DNA of 9,964 nucleotides from Pseudomonadota bacterium. Lineage in GTDB: Bacteria; Pseudomonadota; Alphaproteobacteria; Micropepsales; Micropepsaceae. This document shows positions 1-6,355 of the stretch, piece after piece; position 1 is the first letter of the stretch; the number at the start of each line of letters is the position of its first letter. The notes beneath the pieces were generated by a model. The model was not told the origin of the DNA, ran no database searches, and worked only from the letters and a program-made list of their open reading frames with translations. The position numbers and the translations under genes were made by a program. Location: contig JAKBAU010000121.1 in the NCBI GenBank assembly GCA_021808875.1, positions 1 to 9,964 of the forward strand, read 5' to 3'.

Positions 1-2
1 AC

Positions 3-734
3 GAGGAGCATATCCAGCGTTTGTTTGAATCAGCGCAGATCCTCGGCATGCAGGTTCCCTATACCCAGCAGCAGATATTCGATGCCTGCTATGCGGCGGC
101 GAAGGCGCAGGACATTGTCGATGGTTATGTCCGGCCGGTGGTTTTCCGCGGCTCGGAAATGATGGCGGTTTCGGCCCAGCACAGCAAAATCCACGTCGGT
201 GTGGCGGTCTGGACATGGGGATCTTATTTCGATCCGGCCACCAAGATGAAGGGCATTCGCATGATGGTCTCGGACTGGAGGCGTCCGGCGCCCGACACCG
301 CGCCAACCAAGGCCAAGGCGGCGGGTCTCTACATGATCTGCACACTCTCCAAACATGCAGCCGAAGCCAAGGGCTTTGCTGATGCCCTGATGTTTGATTA
401 TCGCGGGTATGTTGCCGAAGCGACCGGAGCTAACATCTTCTTCATCAAGGACGGCACGCTCTTTACCCCGACACCCGACTGCTTCCTGGATGGCATTACC
501 CGTCGTGCGGTGATGGCTCTGGCCAAGGTGCGTCAGGTCCCGGTCATCGAGCGCCACATCGAGCCCAAGGAGATGGAAGGCTTCGAAGAGTGCTTCATTG
601 TTGGCACCGCCGCCGAGGTGACCCCCGTCTCTCAGATCGGGCCCTACAATTTCCAGCCCGGGGCGCTTACCCAGACCCTGATGCATGACTATATGGACGA
701 TGTGCACCGCGAAAAATCGGTGGTCAGACTTTAG
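3..734 (+). CDS. ilvE: Branched-chain amino-acid aminotransferase, 5'-truncated by the window edge
   Basis: This PLP-dependent class IV aminotransferase catalyses the last step of leucine, isoleucine and valine synthesis (2-oxo acid plus glutamate) in the cytoplasm. The reading frame is open to the left edge and begins EEHIQRLFESA, a typical internal IlvE segment, so the TTG at 21 is not the true start. About 243 residues are visible and roughly 50 N-terminal ones are missing compared with the usual ~290-300. The PLP lysine is the second Lys of TKAKAAGLY (AAG at 315-317). The class IV signature EATGANIFFIKDG follows, then the substrate-loop region PDCFLDGITRR and the late GTAAEVTP motif. Family membership is secure; the branched-chain rather than D-amino-acid assignment rests on overall similarity to remembered IlvE proteins. 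The TAG stop (732-734) overlaps the TAA of the convergent moaE. Confidence 0.93.
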   Translation, partial: EEHIQRLFESAQILGMQVPYTQQQIFDACYAAAKAQDIVDGYVRPVVFRGSEMMAVSAQHSKIHVGVAVWTWGSYFDPATKMKGIRMMVSDWRRPAPDTAPTKAKAAGLYMICTLSKHAAEAKGFADALMFDYRGYVAEATGANIFFIKDGTLFTPTPDCFLDGITRRAVMALAKVRQVPVIERHIEPKEMEGFEECFIVGTAAEVTPVSQIGPYNFQPGALTQTLMHDYMDDVHREKSVVRL

Positions 735-1186
735 CTCTGACCTGGCTTCTGCCAGCGCCGGGCGGTGTCAAGATCTGACAGCTTGGCGTCCACCCAGCGG
801 GCGTCGTCGCCATATTGCTCCTGCTTCCAGAACGGCGCCCGGGTCTTCAGATAATCCATCAGGAAGTCGGCGGCCTCGAAGGCACCACGGCGATGGGCGG
901 CTGCGGTGATCACAAGCACAATGCGGGCGCCGGGGCCAAGCCGGCCAATGCGGTGAATGATGCGCACCCCTAAGAGCGGCCATCGCGCCTGCGCGGCATC
1001 AACGTGGCGGGCGATCTCCGCTTCCGTCATGCCTGGATAGTGTTCGAGCCTCAAAGCCGTCAGGCCATCATCGGCTCTGACGCGCCCCTCGAAGGTGACG
1101 ACGGCGCCGATATCGTTGCGTCCGCTTGTGAGGGCAAGGGCTTCTGCCGCGCTGTCGAAATCTGCTTCCTGGACGGAGATCTGCAA
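731..1186 (-). CDS. moaE: Molybdopterin synthase catalytic (large) subunit MoaE
   Basis: MoaE, with thiocarboxylated MoaD, converts precursor Z (cyclic pyranopterin monophosphate) into molybdopterin in the cytoplasm. The 151-residue length is normal for the family. Recognisable segments are DIGAVVTFEGRVR near residues 25-37, LEHYPGM (48-53), the HRIGRLGPG block (78-86) and KTRAPFWKQE. Lys114 and Lys121 have the same seven-residue spacing as the active-site pair Lys119 and Lys126 of E. coli MoaE. The start is a TTG at 1184-1186, chosen because it lies one base after the moaD stop and five bases after a perfect AGGAGG on the minus strand. It is the last gene of the minus-strand run and ends by overlapping the ilvE stop, so its final codons lie against ilvE with no spacer. 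Confidence 0.95.
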   Translation of the reverse strand: MQISVQEADFDSAAEALALTSGRNDIGAVVTFEGRVRADDGLTALRLEHYPGMTEAEIARHVDAAQARWPLLGVRIIHRIGRLGPGARIVLVITAAAHRRGAFEAADFLMDYLKTRAPFWKQEQYGDDARWVDAKLSDLDTARRWQKPGQS

Positions 1187-1187
1187 T

Positions 1188-1439
1188 TCAGCCTCCTGTC
1201 ACCGGCGGGAAAAATGCAACTTCACGTGCTGCGTCAAGTTCCTGATCCCAGCACGCATGCTCCTGATCGATCGCCAGATTAAGGCTGTTTGGCAGCCCAA
1301 ACACGCGCGCATATTCAGGACTGCGCGCTGCGAGATAGGCAGCCAGCTGACGCGCTGTCCTGACCTCGGCAGGCAGGTCCAGCGTCTCCTCGCCGCGACC
1401 AAGTTTCTCGCGGACCCAGGCGAAATAAAGCAGCTTCAT
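1188..1439 (-). CDS. moaD: Molybdopterin synthase sulfur-carrier (small) subunit MoaD
   Basis: This ubiquitin-fold sulfur carrier of 83 residues carries a C-terminal glycine that is adenylated by MoeB-type enzymes and converted to a thiocarboxylate, the sulfur donor for MoaE. The N-terminus MKLLYFAWVREKLG and the tail VAFFPPVTGG are diagnostic; the protein ends exactly on Gly-Gly, as function requires. The ATG overlaps the pgsA stop in an ATGA (1436-1439), and GGAGAG inside the last pgsA codons (minus strand, 1445-1450) lies five bases upstream, so translation is probably coupled to pgsA. The TGA stop is one base from the moaE TTG. Its partner subunit directly downstream confirms the call. 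Other Mo-cofactor genes (moaA, moaC, moeA, moeB) are not in the window. Confidence 0.95.
   Translation of the reverse strand: MKLLYFAWVREKLGRGEETLDLPAEVRTARQLAAYLAARSPEYARVFGLPNSLNLAIDQEHACWDQELDAAREVAFFPPVTGG
1192..1197 (-). promoter_or_regulatory. Shine-Dalgarno of moaE embedded in the moaD Gly-Gly codons
   Basis: On the minus strand the sequence AGGAGG occupies the last moaD codons (ACA GGA GGC TGA), with five bases before the moaE TTG. The same bases therefore encode the essential C-terminal Gly-Gly of MoaD and provide the ribosome-binding site of MoaE. This site decides the choice of TTG as the moaE start. Confidence 0.8.
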
Positions 1440-2047
1440 GCGGGCTCTCCGGCGCTGTGATGCTGCTTCCCATCGCCCTCTTCCGCACGTGGTTTCCGAT
1501 CAAGATGGGCAAGTCCGGCCCGGAAATAAACGGCTCCGGTATAGACCGTGAGTGCCGCTGCCACCCACAACAGCACCACGGCAAAGGCCAGCGCGCCTGG
1601 CACCACGCGATTGGCCGAAGGCCCAAGGATCATTGCACCGATGGCGATCATCTGGATCGTGGTTTTCAGTTTGGCGATCGAGCTCACCGGCACGCTGACA
1701 CGGACGCCGGCGAGAAATTCGCGCAGACCTGAGACCAGAATTTCGCGGCACAGAATGACGAGGGCGGGGATCAGTTTGTAGCCATCGAAAGCCCCGCCGG
1801 CGACCAGCATCATGAGAGCGGTGGCAACGAGGATCTTGTCGGCGATCGGATCGAGCATACGACCGAAGTCGGAATAGGATTTGAGCCTGCGCGCCGCCAG
1901 GCCATCGAAGAAATCCGTCACACCGGCGAGGACAAAGATTACGAAGGCCGCAAGCTTGCCCGATGGGCCAGGAACGGCGAAGGCGAGCGCAAACAGCGGC
2001 ACCAGCGCGATGCGGAACATGGTAAGGAGGTTGGGCAGGCTGTACAT
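1436..2047 (-). CDS. pgsA: CDP-diacylglycerol--glycerol-3-phosphate 3-phosphatidyltransferase (PGP synthase)
   Basis: This integral inner-membrane enzyme makes phosphatidylglycerol phosphate from CDP-diacylglycerol and sn-glycerol 3-phosphate, the committed step to phosphatidylglycerol and cardiolipin. The CDP-alcohol phosphotransferase motif D-x2-DG-x2-AR-x8-G-x3-D-x3-D is complete: Asp45, Asp48, Gly49, Ala52, Arg53, Gly62, Asp66 and Asp70. Hydrophobic segments lie near residues 8-25, 32-44, 71-85, 92-108, 130-143 and 150-176. The N-terminus MYSLPNLLTMFRI is the family's usual start (S/N-P-N-x-L-T-x-x-R), so I use the ATG at 2045-2047 rather than an upstream in-frame extension that would overlap uvrC. 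The 203-residue length is slightly longer than E. coli PgsA (182), owing to a charged C-terminal tail (DRKPRAEEGDGKQHH). It starts 19 bases after uvrC, and its stop overlaps the moaD start. Confidence 0.94.
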   Translation of the reverse strand: MYSLPNLLTMFRIALVPLFALAFAVPGPSGKLAAFVIFVLAGVTDFFDGLAARRLKSYSDFGRMLDPIADKILVATALMMLVAGGAFDGYKLIPALVILCREILVSGLREFLAGVRVSVPVSSIAKLKTTIQMIAIGAMILGPSANRVVPGALAFAVVLLWVAAALTVYTGAVYFRAGLAHLDRKPRAEEGDGKQHHSAGEPA

Positions 2048-2066
2048 GAGTCCACAATTACACCCG

Positions 2067-3944
2067 CTAGCCGCCCGCATGGAAGAAGTCGTAAATTTTC
2101 TTGGCCAGTGTGGCACTGACGCCCGCTACCGCCTGCAGGTCGGCGACGCTGGCTGCGGAAACCGCCCGGGCCGAGCCGAAATGCTGCAGGAGTGCCCGCT
2201 TGCGGGCGGCGCCTACCCCTGCGACCTCGTCCAGTGGATTGCTGCCAATCGCCTTGCTGCGCCGTTTTCGGTGGCTGCCGATGGCAAAACGGTGAGCCTC
2301 GTCGCGCAAACGCTGTAGGTAATAGAGGACCGGGCTTTTGACATCGAGCCGGAACGGCGCCTGGCCGGGGCGATAAAAATGCTCGCGACCGGCATCGCGA
2401 TCCGGGCCCTTTGAGATCGCCACCAGGGCGACATCTTCGATGCCGAGATCGGCGAAGACCTGGCTGGCGATGCCAAGTTGGCCCTGGCCACCGTCGATCA
2501 GTACAAGCTCGGGCCATTTGGCCTTGGCACTCTCGTCGTCCCTGAGCAGGCGGCCAAAGCGCCGGCTGAGCACTTCACGCAGCATGGCGTAATCATCGCC
2601 GGGGGTCAGTTCGTCGGACTTGATGTTGAATTTGCGGTATTCCGCCTTCTCGAAGCCATCGGGGCCCGCGACAATCATGGCGCCGACGGCATGGCGGCCC
2701 TGAATGTGGCTGTTGTCGTAGACTTCGATGCGCCGTGGCGGACTGTCGAGACCAAGGGCATCGGCCAGGGCCTCCAGCAGCTGCACCTGGGCCGAGTTTT
2801 CAGCCAGCCGCCTTGCCAGCTGTTCGCGGGCATTGCTCAGCGCCATTTCGACGATGTCATGCTTTTCGCCGCGCCGGGGCACGGCGAGTTCGACACGCTT
2901 GCCGCTGCGGCTGGTCAGGGCCTCGGCCAGAAGTTCGGCCTCGGCTGCCGATTCGCTGAGGAGGATCAGCGGCGGGCATTCGCGCTCGTCGTAGAATTGC
3001 GCGATGAAGCTTGCGAGGATGTCGGCGCTGTCGCCCTGGGCGCCGCTGCGCGGAAAATAGGGCCGGTTTCCCCAGTTCTGTCCGGCGCGAAAGAAAAACA
3101 CCTGGATGCACACATCGCTGCCTTGGGCGAACAGGGCAAAGACATCGGCATCGGTAAAACTGGTCGGATTGATGCCCTGATTGGACTGGATATGGCTCAT
3201 GGCGCGAATGCGGTCGCGCAAAACTGCAGCCCGCTCGAAGTCCAGGCCGCGCGATGCCTCTTCCATCTCCTGCGCCAGCCGGGTCTGAACGCTGCGGCTC
3301 TTGCCGGAAAGAAACGCCTCGGTTTCCTGTACCAGCGCGCTGTAGGCCCTCTCATCGATGCGTCCCACGCAAGGCGCCGCGCAGCGTTTGATCTGGTGGA
3401 GCAGGCACGGCCTGGTGCGGCTTTCAAAGACGCTGTCCGAGCAGGAGCGCAGCAGAAATGCCCGTTGCAGGGTGTTGAGGGTGCGGTTGACGGCACCGGC
3501 ACTGGCAAAGGGGCCGTAATAGTGGCCCTTGGTGGTTCTGGCGCCGCGATGCTTGAGGAGCTGCGGGAAGGGGTGATCCTCGCGCAGCAGGATATTGGGA
3601 AAGCTTTTGTCGTCGCGAAACGACACGTTGTAGCGCGGCTTGAGGCGCTTGATCAGATTGCTTTCGAGCAGCAGGGCTTCGCTTTCGCTTGCCGTAGTCA
3701 CGAAGAGCATGTCGTGGGTTTCGCTGATCATGCGGGCGATGCGCTCGGTCTGACCGCCCGGTTTGGCATAAGCGGCGACCCTTTTTTTCAGGCTCTTGGC
3801 CTTGCCGACATAGAGCACCTCGCCCTTGGCGCCCAACATGCGATAGACCCCGGGGGACTCCGGCAGGTTTCTGACATAGGCGGCAATGCGGGCGGCACCG
3901 CTGAGCGTTCCGGGGTTGTCGGAAGGGGCCTTGGGGTCAGTCAT
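2067..3944 (-). CDS. uvrC: Excinuclease ABC subunit C (UvrC)
   Basis: UvrC is the dual-incision nuclease of nucleotide excision repair, acting with UvrA and UvrB. In the 625-residue protein the GIY-YIG nuclease domain is at about 28-108 (GVY 32-34, YVG 45-47, Glu94, Asn106). A cysteine-rich linker has Cys168, 180, 188 and 192, the UVR/UvrB-binding helix pair lies near 222-250, and the RNase H-like 5' nuclease has Asp410 (EVYDNSHIQG), Asp484 (LIDGGQGQ) and His551. Two C-terminal helix-hairpin-helix motifs (LDEVAGVG, LQAVAGVS) complete it. The ATG at 3944 (MTDPKAPSDN) is preferred because the 27 residues upstream look unconserved, but it has no clear Shine-Dalgarno sequence. A TTG at 4025, just after the folB stop, is an alternative. 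The neighbour pgsA follows by 19 bases, a pairing I associate with Alphaproteobacteria. Confidence 0.96.
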   Translation of the reverse strand: MTDPKAPSDNPGTLSGAARIAAYVRNLPESPGVYRMLGAKGEVLYVGKAKSLKKRVAAYAKPGGQTERIARMISETHDMLFVTTASESEALLLESNLIKRLKPRYNVSFRDDKSFPNILLREDHPFPQLLKHRGARTTKGHYYGPFASAGAVNRTLNTLQRAFLLRSCSDSVFESRTRPCLLHQIKRCAAPCVGRIDERAYSALVQETEAFLSGKSRSVQTRLAQEMEEASRGLDFERAAVLRDRIRAMSHIQSNQGINPTSFTDADVFALFAQGSDVCIQVFFFRAGQNWGNRPYFPRSGAQGDSADILASFIAQFYDERECPPLILLSESAAEAELLAEALTSRSGKRVELAVPRRGEKHDIVEMALSNAREQLARRLAENSAQVQLLEALADALGLDSPPRRIEVYDNSHIQGRHAVGAMIVAGPDGFEKAEYRKFNIKSDELTPGDDYAMLREVLSRRFGRLLRDDESAKAKWPELVLIDGGQGQLGIASQVFADLGIEDVALVAISKGPDRDAGREHFYRPGQAPFRLDVKSPVLYYLQRLRDEAHRFAIGSHRKRRSKAIGSNPLDEVAGVGAARKRALLQHFGSARAVSAASVADLQAVAGVSATLAKKIYDFFHAGG

Positions 3945-4031
3945 GGCGGCAGTGTTGTCTGTGCGCCGCAAGCACGAGGAGGGCGGCGCAGCCTCGCTGC
4001 TGTCTGCGACAGGCGGGATCTGCAACCCACC

Positions 4032-4436
4032 TCATTTGCGGCGACGTTCGATCTCGACACCGGCGCTCTCGGCGTCTGCGAGGGCATTGAGCTTTTCCAC
4101 CCGCACCCGCGCCCGTTTGACCCGCGGATCGCTAAAGCAGGCCTCGGCAATGCGATGTGCCAGCGTCTCGGCGAGCTTGACGTGACCGGCGGCGACGAGG
4201 CTGCGGATACGCTGGGTGATGTCGTCGTAATCGACGACCTCTGCAAGACGGTCATCCAGGGGCGGAGTATCGTCGACGGCAAGATCGACGTTGATGCGTA
4301 CGGGTTGATGGCGCCCATGTTCATGGCCGTAGACGCCGATCTGGGCATCGAGACAGAGATTGCGGATGAAGACGTGGCTGACGGCCTGATCGCTGTCAGC
4401 GATGGGCAGGGACGGGACGCGGGGGTTCTGGCTCAT
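4032..4436 (-). CDS. folB: Dihydroneopterin aldolase
   Basis: FolB converts 7,8-dihydroneopterin to 6-hydroxymethyl-7,8-dihydropterin and glycolaldehyde in folate synthesis, as a cytoplasmic tunnel-fold oligomer. The 134-residue protein shows the family pattern: IGVYGHEHGRHQPV with Glu39, VVDYDD with Tyr70, LAETLAHRIAE with the pterin-binding Glu90, and a C-terminal Lys115 (VEKLNAL) at the position of the catalytic lysine that most homologues show as KPxA. The ATG at 4434-4436 was chosen over a GTG at 4472 that would overlap the SDR gene; it lies two bases after the SDR stop, with GAGAGA in the SDR tail as a weak ribosome-binding site. FolX-type (dihydroneopterin triphosphate epimerase) activity cannot be excluded because FolB and FolX share the fold; FolB is the better default. 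Confidence 0.88.
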   Translation of the reverse strand: MSQNPRVPSLPIADSDQAVSHVFIRNLCLDAQIGVYGHEHGRHQPVRINVDLAVDDTPPLDDRLAEVVDYDDITQRIRSLVAAGHVKLAETLAHRIAEACFSDPRVKRARVRVEKLNALADAESAGVEIERRRK

Positions 4437-4438
4437 GA

Positions 4439-5200
4439 CTATTCTCTCACGGCCACATCGGCCGTCTGCCACGCAAGATGCTGACCGCCGTCGACGGCGA
4501 TCAACTGACCGGTCACCGCAGGGGCGGCCAGAAGATAGCGCACCGCCGTGCAGACATCCTTGGGCTCGGCGCCGGTCCCCAGCAGGGTGGCTGCCCGCTG
4601 GCGCAGGAAATCAGCCTCGCTCTGGCGCTGGTTCCGCAAGGTCGGACCGGGACCTACCGCGTTGACGCGGATCCTGGGGGCGAGAGCCTGGGCCAGGGTC
4701 ACGGTCAGCCAGTCGAGGCCAGCTTTGCTGAGGCTGTAGGTCAGAAATTGGGGTGTCGGTTTCAGGACACGCTGATCGATGATGTTGATGATTGCTCCGG
4801 CAAGGTTTTGCGGCAGGGCCCGCGCGAATTCCTGCGCGAGGACGAATGGGGCGCGCAGGTTCACCGCCATGTGCTGATCCCAGCTTTGGCGGGTGGCGCT
4901 GTTCCAGTCATCTTCCTCGAACAGCGAAGCCGAATTGATGAGCGCGCCGATGGGGCCAAGCGCCCTGGTGGCCCGTCCGATGAGGTCACGGACCTGTTCC
5001 TCGCAGGACAGATCGGCCTTCAGCAGTGCTGTGGACCGGCCGAGCGTCGTGATCTGGGCGGCGAGGTCTGCGGCATCGGTTTCGGAGGTATTATAGTGGA
5101 GGGCGATATCAAAGCCTGAAGCCGCCAGATCAAGGGCGATCGCCCGTCCTAGGCGTCTGGCGCCACCGGTTACGAGCACAGTTTGAGGTCCGTTTTGCAT
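4439..5200 (-). CDS. SDR-family oxidoreductase of the pteridine reductase (PTR1/FolM) type
   Basis: This is a 253-residue NAD(P)-dependent short-chain dehydrogenase/reductase. The N-terminal nucleotide motif is TGGARRLG (residues 11-18), i.e. TGxxxRxG instead of the common TGxxxGxG; this Arg form is the mark of pteridine reductases. The usual NNAG appears as NSAS (89-92). The usual catalytic Ser is Asp142 (NIIDQR), 13 residues before Tyr155 of YSLSK, with Lys159. The Asp-13-Tyr-4-Lys spacing matches that of Leishmania PTR1 (Asp181, Tyr194, Lys198), and E. coli FolM also carries Asp there. The tail VTGQLIAVDGGQHL is family-typical. I infer reduction of a dihydropterin or dihydrofolate. The position two bases upstream of folB supports a pterin role. 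The substrate is unproven, so I give no gene symbol. It is the first gene of the minus-strand run; the start is ATG at 5198-5200. Confidence 0.85.
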   Translation of the reverse strand: MQNGPQTVLVTGGARRLGRAIALDLAASGFDIALHYNTSETDAADLAAQITTLGRSTALLKADLSCEEQVRDLIGRATRALGPIGALINSASLFEEDDWNSATRQSWDQHMAVNLRAPFVLAQEFARALPQNLAGAIINIIDQRVLKPTPQFLTYSLSKAGLDWLTVTLAQALAPRIRVNAVGPGPTLRNQRQSEADFLRQRAATLLGTGAEPKDVCTAVRYLLAAPAVTGQLIAVDGGQHLAWQTADVAVRE

Positions 5201-5288
5201 GCTCAGCTTCTAGCCCAAGAGAACGGGGTCTGTCACAGGGAACCCGAGGAACTGGCGAGGCGCACGCGACATCCCTCTGCGGGCGGAC
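5201..5288. other. Spacer between trpS and the SDR-folB-uvrC run
   Basis: These 88 bases separate the trpS stop from the SDR start on the same strand. The promoter of the six-gene run should lie here unless it is read through from trpS. I searched the minus strand for a -35/-10 pair and for a GC stem followed by a T run and found neither convincingly. Read-through from trpS therefore remains possible. Confidence 0.4.
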
Positions 5289-6302
5289 CTAGGACAGGAA
5301 GCCGACGGCTTTTCGCACCTCCTTCATGATGGGCTCGGCGATCGCGCGTGCCTTCAGGGCGCCAGCGCTCAGGATGCGGTCAAGTTCGGCCGGATCGCCC
5401 ATCAGCCGGCGCATCTGCGCTCCTATAGGGGTAAGCTTGGCGACTGCCAGATCGGCAAGTTCCGATTTGAAGGCCGAGAATTGCTGTCCGGCGAAGCGTG
5501 TGACGACCGCGTCGACGGTCTCATCTCCGAGGGCGGCAAAAATATTGACGAGGTTCTGAGCCTCCGGGCGGCTTTCCAGCTCCTTGGGCTCGGCGGGCAG
5601 AGGCTCAGGATCGGTGCGGGCCTTGCGGATCTTGTTGGCGACGGTGTCTGCATCATCGGTGAGATTGATGCGCGACATGTCGCTTTCATCGGTTTTTGAC
5701 ATCTTTTTGGCGCCGTCGCGCAGGCTCATGACCCGCGTCGCCGGTCCGCTGATCACGGGCTCGGGAAGCGGGAAAAAGTCGCTCATGCCGAAGTCGTTGT
5801 TGAATTTCTGGGCAATGTCGCGGGCCAGTTCGAGGTGCTGCTTCTGGTCCTCACCAACGGGCACATGGGTAGCCCTGTAGACGAGGATGTCGGCGGCCAT
5901 GAGCACCGGATAGGTGTAAAGGCCGACGCTTGCCCGCTCCTTGTGCTTGCCGGTCTTTTCCTTGAACTGGGTCATACGGTCGAGCCAGCCCAGGCGGGCA
6001 ACGCAGCTCAGGATCCAGCTTAGCTCGCTGTGTTCGGGAACACGGGCCTGGTTGAACACCGGGCTTTTGTCCGGATCGATGCCAGCGGCGATATAGGCGG
6101 CTGCAACTTCGCGGGTGGCATGACGCAGCGCCTCGGCCTTGCCATATCCGGAGTCCTGGGTGATCGCGTGCAGATCCACGACGCAATATAGGCATTCCAT
6201 GCGCTCCTGCAGGGCAACCCAGTTCTTCAGCGCGCCCAGATAATTGCCGAGGTGCAGGGTGTTGGTCGGCTGCATGCCGGAAAGAACGCGCTCGAAGCTC
6301 AT
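5289..6302 (-). CDS. trpS: Tryptophanyl-tRNA synthetase
   Basis: This class I aminoacyl-tRNA synthetase charges tRNA-Trp in the cytoplasm. The 337-residue length is typical of the bacterial enzyme. The HIGH-equivalent lies in [13 protein letters not shown] (residues 12-24), and the ATP-loop motif is KMSKT (200-204) followed by DESDMSRI. The intermediate landmarks CVVDLHAIT (40-48), the segment around [13 protein letters not shown] (104-116) and the [18 protein letters not shown] block (148-165) are all present. Two small departures from the common pattern are Asn14 where many TrpRS have Gly (PTG/PSG) and Thr204 where KMSKS has Ser; both look tolerated. The start is the ATG at 6300-6302, which gives the canonical [14 protein letters not shown]-terminus. 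It lies 53 bases downstream of glnD on the same strand, with no strong terminator between, so the two are probably cotranscribed. Confidence 0.97.
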   Translation of the reverse strand: MSFERVLSGMQPTNTLHLGNYLGALKNWVALQERMECLYCVVDLHAITQDSGYGKAEALRHATREVAAAYIAAGIDPDKSPVFNQARVPEHSELSWILSCVARLGWLDRMTQFKEKTGKHKERASVGLYTYPVLMAADILVYRATHVPVGEDQKQHLELARDIAQKFNNDFGMSDFFPLPEPVISGPATRVMSLRDGAKKMSKTDESDMSRINLTDDADTVANKIRKARTDPEPLPAEPKELESRPEAQNLVNIFAALGDETVDAVVTRFAGQQFSAFKSELADLAVAKLTPIGAQMRRLMGDPAELDRILSAGALKARAIAEPIMKEVRKAVGFLS

Positions 6303-6355
6303 GTTCTGGGGCCTTGGTAATGCGGGCGCCTTATGCCTGAATCCCGCCCCTTACA

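Noticed and set aside
21..23. TTG at 21 as the start of the aminotransferase.
   Set aside because: The frame continues to the left edge with IlvE-like residues (EEHIQR), and the protein would lack about 50 conserved N-terminal residues. It is cut by the window, not started there.
1436..2116. A longer PgsA starting at 2116.
   Set aside because: The extra 23 residues overlap the end of uvrC, look unlike PgsA, and precede the canonical MYSLPNLLTMFR start.
2478..4484. A 668-codon open frame on the plus strand, antisense to uvrC and folB.
   Set aside because: It is in exact codon-to-codon register with both uvrC and folB. In that register an antisense stop needs a sense TTA, CTA or TCA codon, which GC-rich genes avoid. 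The product shows no recognisable domain.
4478..5119. A 213-codon plus-strand frame antisense to the SDR gene.
   Set aside because: Same antisense register as the SDR; no domain, no Shine-Dalgarno sequence and no independent support.
6303..6355. A possible terminator hairpin between glnD and trpS (GGGCG paired with CGCCC on the minus strand).
   Set aside because: Only five pairs with a 16-base loop and no T run after it; not distinguishable from chance in GC-rich DNA.
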